NCBI GenBank assembly: GCA_018003515.1
Contig: JAGNDO010000025.1
Span: 1 to 64,000, forward strand
Source of the DNA: Caldilineaceae bacterium
Lineage (GTDB): Bacteria; Chloroflexota; Anaerolineae; Caldilineales; Caldilineaceae
Reading direction: 5' to 3'
DNA length: 64,000 bases
The notes beneath the pieces were generated by a model. The model was not told where the DNA came from. It ran no database searches and saw only the letters and a program-made list of their open reading frames with translations. Position 1 is the first letter of the stretch; every line of letters starts with the position of its first letter. Shown here piece by piece: positions 17,722 to 26,755 of the stretch. The translations under genes and the position numbers were made by a program.

Positions 17722-17834
17722 AGTACCATTCAAAGAAGGTTGTTCGACCCGTGGAGTAGGCATCCTCAGATGCCGGGTTGGTTCGGCAAAAGCCGCATCT
17801 GAGGATGCTAACTCCGCTTTCTTGAATGGTATTG
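17722..17834. repeat. Palindromic element, GGCATCCTCAGATGC family (copy 1)
   Basis: Outer arms (AGTACCATTCAAAGAA / TTTCTTGAATGGTATT) and inner arms (GGAGTAGGCATCCTCAGATG / CATCTGAGGATGCTAACTCC) make a two-part stem. A second copy with the same inner core lies at 36985-37106. Confidence 0.88.
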
Positions 17835-17865
17835 GAATTAGTCCCTAACCATCGAAGGCTTGATC

Positions 17866-18330
17866 ATGAAACTAAACAAAACAATCATTACCTATTCCCT
17901 TTCTACAATTGGCCTCTACCTTTTTGCGAGAATTTATGCGCTCTTTGGTCATGGAGTCACCTCACCTTGGATGTCAAACGCTTATCTTTATGCGTTAGGC
18001 TTAGGCGTGGTCGTATTTGTTCTCTTGAAGATGCTGATCCCTGAAATTGTGCAGCAAAAAGGCTACCGGGTTTTCTATCAAACCTACAATTCAGGCATCG
18101 CCATCTTGATCAACGGGATGCTGCTGCATGGAATCCTGGATATTGCCGGCGGTGCATCGGACTATGTTTCATGGTTCTTATTTGTTGGATGGGGATTGAT
18201 TGGGATTGGTGTTGTTCTATTTTTTATGTATAATGGCCCTCGCCAACTGGTCCATTTGGCAAGAGATAGAAAATCGACTGTCAGACACACACGTGCAGGG
18301 AAAGACGCTTTGGACAGAAACTTGGCATAG
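17866..18330 (+). CDS. Four-helix membrane protein of unknown function
   Basis: 154 residues with about four hydrophobic segments: YSLSTIGLYLFARIYALF, LYALGLGVVVFVLLKMLI, ILINGMLLHGILDIAGG and SWFLFVGWGLIGIGVVLFFM. A cytoplasmic basic tail follows. The ATG at 17866 is preferred over the TTG at 17860 because GAAGG lies 7 bases upstream of it. It is encoded between the phosphodiester glycosidase and the YHYH lipoprotein, 49 bases before the latter. I do not recognise the family. Confidence 0.65.
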   Translation: MKLNKTIITYSLSTIGLYLFARIYALFGHGVTSPWMSNAYLYALGLGVVVFVLLKMLIPEIVQQKGYRVFYQTYNSGIAILINGMLLHGILDIAGGASDYVSWFLFVGWGLIGIGVVLFFMYNGPRQLVHLARDRKSTVRHTRAGKDALDRNLA

Positions 18331-18379
18331 GCATGATGACCTCAGGGTCACTTATTCAACGATACTCAAAAGGATTAAC

Positions 18380-19648
18380 ATGAAGAAATACCTGCTATTG
18401 CTACTATTTGTACTGCTACTGGCTGCGTGCAGCAGCACAGAGCCGACCGCATCACCCACTGCTGTGCCTGCGGTTGAGGAAACGGCCACAGCCGCAGACG
18501 CACCTACCGCAGATGCTGCTGTAGCCGATACGGATCACGCCGACGATGACACACACGATCATGCGGATGGTCTCGACATAGACCTCTTCTTTGACGGCGC
18601 ATTGGCCGAAGCGGCCACAATCCAAGATTGCACCCTCTCGGACGGGACGCAAACCACCTGCTATGCAATGACGATTGCGGGCTATCCCGCAGACTACGAT
18701 GTGGGGCCATTTTGTCCGCCAACCATTGAATCCACCGCGGAAGAGGGCGGTATTTGGTTTGATGGCAATGCAGTCTATGACCTGGATGGCGCATTTATTC
18801 TGGGCCTGGCCGACCTCTACAACGACCCCAACTGGAAGCTGTATGACGACAACGGCAACGTGAAGTTCACAGACACGCCCGAAGCATTTGCAGCCGCAGC
18901 ACGACCGGATGTGGATCCGGCCTACCAGAATCATTGTGTCGAAGGCCGCATCGAATGGCTGGACAATGGCGAGCCAGTCCCAACCACTGTCCTGATCCCG
19001 ACCACGCCCGTGATGAGTGACGCCGCCACCTCGGGTGGCAACTGGGGTGTGACCCTTGATGGCGTGATTATCGCTGCGCATGCCCCCGTTGATGCGATTT
19101 TGAGCGCCTACACCATCGCGGCATTCGATGACTGTGGCGGACACATCAACCCCGTGGATGGCTACCATCTCCACGGCGCACGGGGCTGTTCGGAAGTCGG
19201 TGAAGTCGCTGAAGGCGAAACGCCCATCTTTGCCTACGCGCTGGACGGCTATTCTATCCACAGCCCCCTTGACACGGAGGCTGAGGTAGCGGCCCAACTC
19301 GATGCATGCAACGGCCACACGACTGAGGCGTTTGGGTATCACTATCATGCAAACCCCGCAGAAGAGAACGGGGTGCTCAGTTGCTTTATGGGTCTTACCG
19401 TTCAAACCCAGGGCGACGGTCGTGATGACCAAGGGGGTCCCCCTGACGGCGGGCAGCAAGGCGGTGCGCCCGACTTTGCCGCTGCCGCAACAACCCTGGG
19501 CATCACCGAAGAAGCGCTGCTGGCCGCCCTGGGCGACCCCAGCCAGGGTCAGCCTGACTTCGCCGCAGTGGCCAAAACCCTGGGCATCACCGAAGCAGAT
19601 TTATTGGCCGCCCTCGGTACCCCTGCCGGTGGCCCTCCCGGAAACTAA
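18380..19648 (+). CDS. YHYH-domain lipoprotein with C-terminal repeat module
   Basis: A 422-residue lipoprotein. The signal has lipobox LAAC (Cys17), followed by an Ala/Thr/Asp/His-rich linker. The YHYH domain (about residues 110-335) shows NPVDGYHLHGARGCSEVG, ALDGYSIHSP and AFGYHYHANP. The His-rich strands suggest metal binding; the family's activity is not established to my knowledge. After a Gly/Pro hinge come two copies of 'PDFAAAA-TLGITEE-LLAALG', the same module as in the DUF1566 lipoprotein 7 kb upstream. The ATG at 18380 follows AAAGGA. The gene ends the exported-protein block and is followed by two hairpins. Confidence 0.88.
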   Translation: MKKYLLLLLFVLLLAACSSTEPTASPTAVPAVEETATAADAPTADAAVADTDHADDDTHDHADGLDIDLFFDGALAEAATIQDCTLSDGTQTTCYAMTIAGYPADYDVGPFCPPTIESTAEEGGIWFDGNAVYDLDGAFILGLADLYNDPNWKLYDDNGNVKFTDTPEAFAAAARPDVDPAYQNHCVEGRIEWLDNGEPVPTTVLIPTTPVMSDAATSGGNWGVTLDGVIIAAHAPVDAILSAYTIAAFDDCGGHINPVDGYHLHGARGCSEVGEVAEGETPIFAYALDGYSIHSPLDTEAEVAAQLDACNGHTTEAFGYHYHANPAEENGVLSCFMGLTVQTQGDGRDDQGGPPDGGQQGGAPDFAAAATTLGITEEALLAALGDPSQGQPDFAAVAKTLGITEADLLAALGTPAGGPPGN

Positions 19649-19664
19649 GCCTTCCCACTGAGGC

Positions 19665-19688
19665 GTTCGCACCCCCTGGTGCGAACGG
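19665..19688. terminator. Short hairpin after the YHYH gene
   Basis: A GC-rich stem CGTTCGCACC / GGTGCGAACG with a 4-base loop, 17 bases after the YHYH stop. Confidence 0.5.
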
Positions 19689-19715
19689 GTCAATGCAAAG
19701 CATACAAGTAGGCAA

Positions 19716-19768
19716 GGAAAGGCGGAGGGGGAGTTGCCCAAATTGGGCAACTCCCCCTCCGCCTTTCC
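19716..19768. terminator. Perfect 24-bp-stem hairpin closing the exported-protein block
   Basis: Arms 19716-19739 and 19745-19768 are perfect complements around a 5-base AAATT loop. It separates the YHYH gene from the promoter of the P-type ATPase. Confidence 0.75.
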
Positions 19769-19800
19769 ATCTTAACAAGGACGACGCCACTAAACCGATT

Positions 19801-19829
19801 TTGATAAAATCCGCCTCACCGGATAAGAT
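19801..19829 (+). promoter_or_regulatory. Probable sigma-70 promoter of the P-type ATPase/ABC exporter pair
   Basis: TTGATA (19801-19806), a 17-base spacer and TAAGAT (19824-19829). The start would lie about 85 bases before the ATPase ATG and follows directly after a terminator-like hairpin. Confidence 0.5.
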
Positions 19830-19919
19830 GGAGGCGAGCGGTACAGTCAACCAAGTCATTCATCTGTGGCAGAATAGGGGCTATATGGATAGCCCAGCCA
19901 CACAAGCAAGGAACAGCGC

Positions 19920-22442
19920 ATGGAGTTTCCACAGGGACTGACCCAAGCAGAGGTGCTGACACGCCGCGGGGACGGGCGCGGGAATCAGGTGTCGGGCGGT
20001 TCCGGCCGCACATACGGCGAGATCACCCGGGCCAATCTTTTCTCCTATTTCAACATCATCCTCTTCTCGGTGGGCGCAATTCTCGCCGTACTCGGCCAAC
20101 TAAACGACGCCTTCATCACCGCGGTCGTCGGCTTTGCCAACGCGCTGATCAGCACGATTCAAGAGATCCGGGCCAAGCGGCAACTCGATCAGATCGCGGT
20201 GGTGGCCCGGCCAACGGTGACCGTGGTGCGTGACGGCCACGAGCAAGAGGTCGGCGCCGTCGACTTGGTGCAAGGCGACATCGTTCGGCTGCGAGCCGGC
20301 GACCAAGCCGTGGTCGATGGACGCCTGATCAGCGGCGGCCCCCTGGAGATGGACGAGTCCTTGCTCACCGGTGAGAGCGATCTCATCCGCAAGCACGAGG
20401 GCGACGAAATCTTTTCGGGCAGCTTCTGTGTGACCGGCGATGGGTTCTTCGAGGCCCTGAAGGTGGGCCAGGAGAGCTTCGCCAACCAATTGACCGCAGC
20501 CGCACGCATCTTCGAGCCTGTGCAGACACCCCTGCAAAAGAGCGTCAACTACGTCGTGCAATTACTGCTGTTGCTGGCCGTGCTCATGGGTCTGATCTTC
20601 TACGTGGCTGGCTTCATCCAGGACTACAGCTTTCTGAAAAACGTCAAGGCGACCGCGGTCCTCATCGGACTGGTGCCCTACGGTCTCTTCCTGACGATTG
20701 CCGTCGCCTATGCCCTGGGCAGTGTGACCATTGCCAAAAAAGGCGCCCTCGTGCAGCAGAGCAACGCCGTCGAGTCGCTCAACAGCGTGGACGTGCTCTG
20801 CATGGACAAGACAGGCACCCTCACCTCTGGCCGCATGACACTGGACGGCATTAAGCCGTTGGGCGATAGGCCGCAGGCTGAGATCGCCGCCGCCCTGGGG
20901 GCTTTCGTGCGCAGCGCCTCTGCAACCAATACCACCAGCAAGGCGATTCTGGACGGCACGGATGGCCAGTCTATCGACCTGATCGATGAAGTGCCCTTCT
21001 CCTCCGCCCGCAAGTGGAGCGCGCTGGCCTTCGGGCAGCAGGCGGGGAACCCGGTCCACGGGGGCGTTTACGTGCTTGGCGCGGTGGAGATGCTGGCACC
21101 CTATCTGGCGTCAGAGGCTGATGGATCGACCGGCGACTTCTCAACAGCGGCCGCGGCCCTGGCCGAAGCCGGGCTGCGGGTGCTGCTCTTTGCCCACAAC
21201 CCAGAGGCAAACACGCTGCATGATGCCAATGGCGACCCCGCTCTGCCGCCCCTGACACCCCTGGCCCTGGTCAGCCTGAGCGACGAACTGCGTCCCCAGG
21301 CCAAGGAGACCTTGCGCGCCTTTGCCGAGCTGGGCGTCGATCTGAAGATCATCTCCGGGGACAATCCGCACACCGTGGCCGCGCTGGCCAAACAGGCAGG
21401 CTTCCACGATCCCCGGCTGATCTCCGGTGCCGAGCTGGCAAGCATGAGCAAAACCGAGGTGGACAAAGCCGTCAAGGAGGTCAACATCTTTGGCCGCGTC
21501 ACACCGGATCAGAAACAAGCCTTGGTCAATGCGCTGATCGAGCAGGGGCACTACGTAGCCATGATCGGTGACGGCGTCAACGACGTACTCTCCATGAAAA
21601 AGGCCAATTTGGGCATCGCCATGCAAAGCGGCAGCAACGCGGCCCGCAACGTGGCGGACATGGTGCTGCTGGGCGACTCCTACGCCGCCCTCGTCCCGGC
21701 GCTGAGTGAGGGCAAACGCATCGCCAACGGTATTGCCGACGCCACCTACCTGCTGGTGGGCCGGGGCCTCGCCTACGCGCTGATCATCATCGGCGTCATG
21801 ATGGTGGGACTCAGCTTCCCCTTCGAGCCGTCCCAACTCGGGTTGACGACCTTCAGCGTAGGGCTGCCGGCCTTCATGCTCACGATCTTCGCCCTGCCCG
21901 AAGAGCGCAACGAATCCCTGTTGTCATCGATGGTGCGCTTCGTGCTGCCCTTCACCATCTGGACCATGCTCCTTGGCGTGGGGATCTATGCCTTCTACCA
22001 TTTCCGCATCAGCGAAAGCATCACCACCATGGAGATTCCCCTGCGGGCGCTGGCACGCTTCGAGGAAGTGACCGGGCTCACGGCCGGGGTCGATGCCGAG
22101 TTCACCGACGTGGCGGCCACCCTCATCGCACAGACGACCCTTTCCAACTTCGTCTCCATCGTCACCATGTTGCTGGTGCTCTTCCTCCATCCGCCCCTGC
22201 CCTTCTTCACCGGATGGCGTCCGCTTTCCCATGACCGCCGCCCCGCCATCATGACAGTCGTGCTGATCATCGTCTTCATGGGCGCGTTGAGCCTGCGTCC
22301 GGTCGCCGACTATTTCGGCGTCGTCGCCACCCCTGTCCAGATGTACGTCACCCTTGGGGGGATGTTGCTGGTGTGGACGCTTGGCTTCCGCTTTATCCTG
22401 CGCAGCCATTGGGGCGACAGTCTGCTCTTTTCCGACGCATAG
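19920..22442 (+). CDS. P-type cation-transporting ATPase (CtpE-like)
   Basis: An 840-residue P-type ATPase. The A-domain motif is LTGES (149-153), the phosphorylated Asp is D296 in DKTGTLT, and the hinge GDGVND with [10 protein letters not shown] follows. There are ten or so membrane helices in a 2+2+6 arrangement, and no N-terminal heavy-metal domain is present. Membrane helix 4 reads [10 protein letters not shown] (249-258) instead of the PEGLP of SERCA-type pumps, as in the mycobacterial CtpE group linked to calcium uptake, so Ca is the best guess and not proven. An ABC exporter gene follows 68 bases downstream. Confidence 0.88.
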   Translation: MEFPQGLTQAEVLTRRGDGRGNQVSGGSGRTYGEITRANLFSYFNIILFSVGAILAVLGQLNDAFITAVVGFANALISTIQEIRAKRQLDQIAVVARPTVTVVRDGHEQEVGAVDLVQGDIVRLRAGDQAVVDGRLISGGPLEMDESLLTGESDLIRKHEGDEIFSGSFCVTGDGFFEALKVGQESFANQLTAAARIFEPVQTPLQKSVNYVVQLLLLLAVLMGLIFYVAGFIQDYSFLKNVKATAVLIGLVPYGLFLTIAVAYALGSVTIAKKGALVQQSNAVESLNSVDVLCMDKTGTLTSGRMTLDGIKPLGDRPQAEIAAALGAFVRSASATNTTSKAILDGTDGQSIDLIDEVPFSSARKWSALAFGQQAGNPVHGGVYVLGAVEMLAPYLASEADGSTGDFSTAAAALAEAGLRVLLFAHNPEANTLHDANGDPALPPLTPLALVSLSDELRPQAKETLRAFAELGVDLKIISGDNPHTVAALAKQAGFHDPRLISGAELASMSKTEVDKAVKEVNIFGRVTPDQKQALVNALIEQGHYVAMIGDGVNDVLSMKKANLGIAMQSGSNAARNVADMVLLGDSYAALVPALSEGKRIANGIADATYLLVGRGLAYALIIIGVMMVGLSFPFEPSQLGLTTFSVGLPAFMLTIFALPEERNESLLSSMVRFVLPFTIWTMLLGVGIYAFYHFRISESITTMEIPLRALARFEEVTGLTAGVDAEFTDVAATLIAQTTLSNFVSIVTMLLVLFLHPPLPFFTGWRPLSHDRRPAIMTVVLIIVFMGALSLRPVADYFGVVATPVQMYVTLGGMLLVWTLGFRFILRSHWGDSLLFSDA

Positions 22443-22510
22443 AAGCGCAAAATTCTGCCCAACCCGCGTCATCCGCGTTCTATTCCAAGATCCACATCCC
22501 AGGACACCTC

Positions 22511-24313
22511 ATGGCCCAAAGCGAATTTACCATCGGCAGCCCGTGGCAGACGGACAAGCGCAGCACCACCCGCTGGCTGCTCTCCCATCTGTTGCGCAAC
22601 AAACTGATCATCCTCGGCACCTTTGTGGGGGCCTTCGGCAATGCCGCCCTGGCCGTGGCCATCCCCGTCTATATGGGCCAGGCCTTCAACGCCGTGCTGG
22701 GCAACCCGGTGAACATGCCCGCGCTGCTCTGGGCCTCCGTCATCCTGGCCATAAGCCAGTTTGTGCGCAGCATCCTGCAACTGGGGCGCAACTTCAGCAG
22801 CGAAACCCTGGGCCAGCGCCTGGAGCGGGACGCCCGCCAAGAACTCTACGCCTCCCTCCTGGGCAAGAGCATGCGCTTCCACGACATGCACGCCACCGGG
22901 GATCTCATGGCCCGGGCCACCAACGACATGCGGGAACTCTCCCTCATGGTTGCCCCCGGCCTCAACCTGGTGATCGGCTCGGCCAACTTCCTGCTCATGC
23001 CCCTGGTCGTGGCCCCCACCATCCACCCCAGCCTGATCGCCACCCCCCTGGTCTTTGCCATCGCCTATGCCTGGGCACTGCGGGCCTATATTTTGGAGCT
23101 GAATCCCGTCACCGCCCAGGTGCGCTCCACCTTCGGCACCCTCAACGCCCGGCTCACCGAAGCCGTCGAGGGCATCGAAACCGTCAAGGGCGCGGCCAGG
23201 GAAAACGACGAAATCGCCCTATTCGAGCAAAACGCCCGCTCTTTCCGAGACGCCTTCGTCCACCGGGGCAAAATCGAGGCCCGCTTCCTGCCCCTCCTGC
23301 TTCTGGGCCTGGCCCAGGGCGTGGCCTTTATGCACAGCCTCTACCTCTATCGGGGCGGGGCCATCAACGTGGGGGATCTGGTCTCGTATATGGGACTGAT
23401 CGCCCTCTTCGGCTTCCCCACCTTTGTCTCCCTCTTCGCCTATTCCCAGGTCTCCACCGGCTATTCCAGCGCCGAACGCATCTTGGAACTGATCCGCGAG
23501 GAGACCGAATTGGACCAAAACAAAGGCGGCCATGCCGCACCCATCCAGGGCGCGATTCGGTTTGATCAGGTTAATTTTGGGTACGGGATGGACAACGACT
23601 CGTCAGCGGTCAAAGGGAAGATCGGGGCAAGCACCGGGGGGCAGCTTTCCCTGACAGACATTAGCTTTTCCATCGAGCCGGGGCAGACCCTGGCCCTGGT
23701 GGGGCAGACAGGATCGGGGAAGAGTACGGTCTCCAAACTGATCAACCGCATCTACGACGTGACCGGGGGGAGCATCTTTGTGGACGGGGTGGACGTGCGA
23801 GAATGGGATCTGGCCGCCCTGCGGGAGGGCATTTCCATCATCGAACAGGACATCTTCCTCTTCAGCCGCACCATCGGCGAGAACATCGCCTTTGGCCGCC
23901 CAGAGATCACCCAGGCCGAGATCGAAGCCGCGGCCACCGCGGCCCAAGCCCACGACTTCATCGTCGGCTTCCCGGACGGCTACGACACAGTGATCGGCGA
24001 GCGGGGGGTCATGCTCTCTGGCGGTCAGCGCCAGCGCCTGGCCCTGGCCCGGGCCTTCCTCACCGACCCGGCCATCCTGATCCTGGACGACTCCACCAGC
24101 GCCATCGACAGCGCCACGGAGGACAAAATCCAACGGGCCATCGAAGCCGCCAGCCGAGGCCGCACCACCATCCTCATCACCCACCGCCTCTCCCAAATCC
24201 GCTGGGCCGACCAGATCGTCGTCCTGCGCAAGGGCCGGGTCGCCGCCGTGGGCACCCATGATGAGTTACTCGCCACGTCCAAGGCGTATCAGGAGATTTT
24301 TGCACGATATTAA
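22511..24313 (+). CDS. Type-I ABC exporter, fused membrane and ATPase domains
   Basis: A 600-residue half-transporter that should act as a dimer. Residues about 30-340 form the six-helix exporter domain. Residues about 360-595 form the ATPase, with Walker [14 protein letters not shown]-loop [12 protein letters not shown], signature [15 protein letters not shown], Walker [14 protein letters not shown] and switch His ITHRLSQI. The ATG at 22511 is used; earlier in-frame codons overlap the previous coding region and have no family similarity. Its substrate may be a lipid or a drug. Co-transcription with the P-type ATPase is likely from spacing. Confidence 0.92.
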   Translation: MAQSEFTIGSPWQTDKRSTTRWLLSHLLRNKLIILGTFVGAFGNAALAVAIPVYMGQAFNAVLGNPVNMPALLWASVILAISQFVRSILQLGRNFSSETLGQRLERDARQELYASLLGKSMRFHDMHATGDLMARATNDMRELSLMVAPGLNLVIGSANFLLMPLVVAPTIHPSLIATPLVFAIAYAWALRAYILELNPVTAQVRSTFGTLNARLTEAVEGIETVKGAARENDEIALFEQNARSFRDAFVHRGKIEARFLPLLLLGLAQGVAFMHSLYLYRGGAINVGDLVSYMGLIALFGFPTFVSLFAYSQVSTGYSSAERILELIREETELDQNKGGHAAPIQGAIRFDQVNFGYGMDNDSSAVKGKIGASTGGQLSLTDISFSIEPGQTLALVGQTGSGKSTVSKLINRIYDVTGGSIFVDGVDVREWDLAALREGISIIEQDIFLFSRTIGENIAFGRPEITQAEIEAAATAAQAHDFIVGFPDGYDTVIGERGVMLSGGQRQRLALARAFLTDPAILILDDSTSAIDSATEDKIQRAIEAASRGRTTILITHRLSQIRWADQIVVLRKGRVAAVGTHDELLATSKAYQEIFARY

Positions 24314-24399
24314 GGAAAAACAATGAGAAGAGGAGATAGGGAGACAGTCCAGCCGCTCCTTGTCTCCTCTTCTCCGAAACGAGTGGGATACAGCAATTC

Positions 24400-24467
24400 C
24401 TATATGTAAAACGGAATCTGCCCGGAGGCAAGTGACATCCTCCGGGCAGATTCCGTTTTACATATAG
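24400..24467. terminator. Perfect 29-bp-stem hairpin between convergent genes
   Basis: Arms 24400-24428 and 24439-24467 are fully complementary with a 10-base loop. A weaker stem (24325-24336 / 24363-24374) precedes it. It lies between the ABC exporter (plus) and the protease (minus), so it can serve as a bidirectional terminator. Confidence 0.8.
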
Positions 24468-24507
24468 GGGCCATACAGGGGCCATATAGCAGCCTTTACA
24501 ACTGACC

Positions 24508-26454
24508 TTACCTCCCTTCGACTTTGGCGGATGATACCTGGTCGTTGCCAATCGAGTTGTCAGTGAGGTTGCTGTCACTGCTTGTGAAGGTCTGACATAT
24601 GCCACTAAAGTTGTCATCGCGACACAACTTCACCTTGACGCTACCGCCAACCATAATGGAGGACGCCGAATCGTTCGGCAGGCCAACTGTACTTGGATTA
24701 GGGTAATTGCCGGAACCCCGAACTACGCAAGCTCCGCTATAGTTTGCATCCATAAACAAGGCGATCTGACCAGAATTGGGTCTGCATTGGACTACGGCGG
24801 ATGATACTTGATCGTTGCCAATCAAATTGTCGGTGAGGTTGCTGTCACTGCTTGTGAAGGTCTGACATATGCCGCCGAAGTTGTCATCGCGACATAACTT
24901 CACCTTGGCGCTGCTGCCGACCAAGATCGAAGATATCGAATCGTTAGGCAACCCTACAGCATTTGGATTGGCGTAATTGCCACCACCTCTAATCACACAA
25001 GCTCCGCTGTAGTTCGCATCTTTGAACAAAGCGATCTGATCGTCATAAGGTGTGCATCGTGCGCTGACAGAGGATACCTGGGCAGAAGAAACCTGGTCAT
25101 TGCCAATCGAGTTGTCCGTGAGGTTGCTGTCGCTAGCTGTGAAGGTCTCACATATGCCTCCAAAGTTGTCATCTCGACATAGTTTCACCTTAGCGTTACT
25201 GCCGACCCAAATGGAAGATATGGAATCATTTGGTAAGCCGATAGCGTTTGGAGTGGAGTAATTGTCGCCATCCTTAACCACACAGTTGCCGTTGAAGTTA
25301 GCATCCGTAAATAATGCAATTTGATCATCATTGAGTACACACCTTCCGATGTCGCCCCATGATACCTCAGTCACGGCAGGAGTAATTGTGCTGTTGATCC
25401 AGGGAACGTATTTGGATATCTTAGTGTAAGTATCAACCTCGACTCCACCCCCACTTGTCGAGACCTTGAGTGTATCTCCCTTAACTACCCCTGCCAAGAG
25501 CCACCCACCGCCATTCTGAACCACTAGCGGACCGCCACTATCACCAGGTTCGGTCTTTTGTATATTTTTTTCAGTACATAGGATACTCTCAAAAAAAGTG
25601 ATTCCACAACCGACGACCTTATGTGATGAATATTGTAGTCGGAGAGAACTGGCACCCCAACCACTGACCGTAACAAGCTTGTTGGCTTCAGTTCTGCTGT
25701 CTTTGGAGTTCGTTAACAAAAAAATCGGGCGGACAAAATTATTGAGGATGGCAGGCTTACTAAGTTCAATCAGCGCAATATCTGCATCTTTATGTTTGAT
25801 AATTCGACTTGCCTGACGAATCTGCCCACTGTTGATGCCCACACGATCGAGTTTGCCCATAACAATTTGGATATCGGAGGATGTCTTGTCATCTTCTATA
25901 CAGTGGGCCGCGGTCAAGACCCAAAGCGGATGGATGAGAGTTCCGCCACACTGAAACACGTAATCGTTGTTGGACAGCTTGTTGTCAAGTCGAACCTGCC
26001 ACGGGAACTGACCAGCTCTGGCGTTTAGGCCGCCTACGATTCGCTGTGTGATATGGCCATCTTCGGAGAGCGGTATAGCATCAGCAGGCATCGACAAGCC
26101 ATGGGAAATTACCGGGATGTAAATGTTGTATTGAGACTGCTCTGTGTGGTTCGAATCGATGGGTGTGCCGTCTGTAGGACTATCGACTTGGGTAACTGAC
26201 GAATTGACGGCTGCTTCCGGGGTGACATCCAGGGGCGCAGATGACACATCAGCAGCCGAGGATGGGTACTGAGAGACCACCGGAATGTAGATCGTATGCG
26301 ATGGTTGAGCGGCGGGACTCGAAGCCGTGGGCGTGCCTGCAGGAATGTCGGTTTGGGTAGGTGGCGAGCCGAAGACCGGAAGATCCGTCAGCAAGCCGAA
26401 TGTGAGAACGAAAGCCAATACTATGAGCAGAGAACCTCGCCGTGGGGTAGTCAT
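24508..26454 (-). CDS. Secreted trypsin-like serine protease with three crystallin-like (I36-type) repeats
   Basis: 648 residues. A signal peptide occupies about 1-30. A low-complexity linker follows with two copies of IYIPV(V/I)S (55-61, 111-117). The S1 protease domain begins at the activation-type site R138-IVGG and has the triad His184 (TAAHC), Asp225 (DADIAL) and Ser306 (GDSGGP). From residue 372 three tandem units of about 88 residues each carry DQIALF-DAN--G-CV and [14 protein letters not shown], the two-Greek-key pattern of crystallin-like / peptidase-inhibitor I36 proteins. The position six residues before Ser306 is Lys, so trypsin specificity is not expected. The gene is divergent from the STAND NTPase. 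Confidence 0.88.
   Translation of the reverse strand: MTTPRRGSLLIVLAFVLTFGLLTDLPVFGSPPTQTDIPAGTPTASSPAAQPSHTIYIPVVSQYPSSAADVSSAPLDVTPEAAVNSSVTQVDSPTDGTPIDSNHTEQSQYNIYIPVISHGLSMPADAIPLSEDGHITQRIVGGLNARAGQFPWQVRLDNKLSNNDYVFQCGGTLIHPLWVLTAAHCIEDDKTSSDIQIVMGKLDRVGINSGQIRQASRIIKHKDADIALIELSKPAILNNFVRPIFLLTNSKDSRTEANKLVTVSGWGASSLRLQYSSHKVVGCGITFFESILCTEKNIQKTEPGDSGGPLVVQNGGGWLLAGVVKGDTLKVSTSGGGVEVDTYTKISKYVPWINSTITPAVTEVSWGDIGRCVLNDDQIALFTDANFNGNCVVKDGDNYSTPNAIGLPNDSISSIWVGSNAKVKLCRDDNFGGICETFTASDSNLTDNSIGNDQVSSAQVSSVSARCTPYDDQIALFKDANYSGACVIRGGGNYANPNAVGLPNDSISSILVGSSAKVKLCRDDNFGGICQTFTSSDSNLTDNLIGNDQVSSAVVQCRPNSGQIALFMDANYSGACVVRGSGNYPNPSTVGLPNDSASSIMVGGSVKVKLCRDDNFSGICQTFTSSDSNLTDNSIGNDQVSSAKVEGR
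24522..25340 (-). repeat. Three tandem intragenic repeats encoding crystallin-like units
   Basis: Units of roughly 265-285 bases (about 24522-24785, 24786-25055 and 25056-25340) are strongly alike at DNA level. The same GTGAGGTTGCTGTC and TTGTCATC-CGACA blocks recur in each, with mostly silent or conservative differences. This indicates recent internal duplication. Confidence 0.85.
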
Positions 26455-26755
26455 TGTGTTATCCTCTCTGTTGAAATAAAAGACTCACCGAAACCAGAAG
26501 CTTCACACCCAGCTATTCAATTATCGCTGGGCTCAAATATGAGTCCAGCGCTCCATTATCGTGCTTCAGCGGCACATGTTGATTCTTCCTGTGAAAATTC
26601 CGCTATATAGACCGACTGTGCGTCGCCTGATTATGAAATTCTATCTCCCATGGCTATATTATAGGATTTAAGAAAACATCTCTATAGCAAACGGACAATA
26701 ATTGGACCAAAAACGGACTGAAAATTCTTGGAATTCTCTAAAGGGTTAGACAAAT
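26455..26755. other. Divergent intergenic region, protease / STAND NTPase
   Basis: 301 bases, distinctly AT-rich near the STAND gene. AAAGGG precedes the STAND ATG by about 13 bases. TATATTATAGG and TATATA are possible -10 elements, but no pair with a good -35 spacing convinces me. No gene is seen. Confidence 0.5.
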
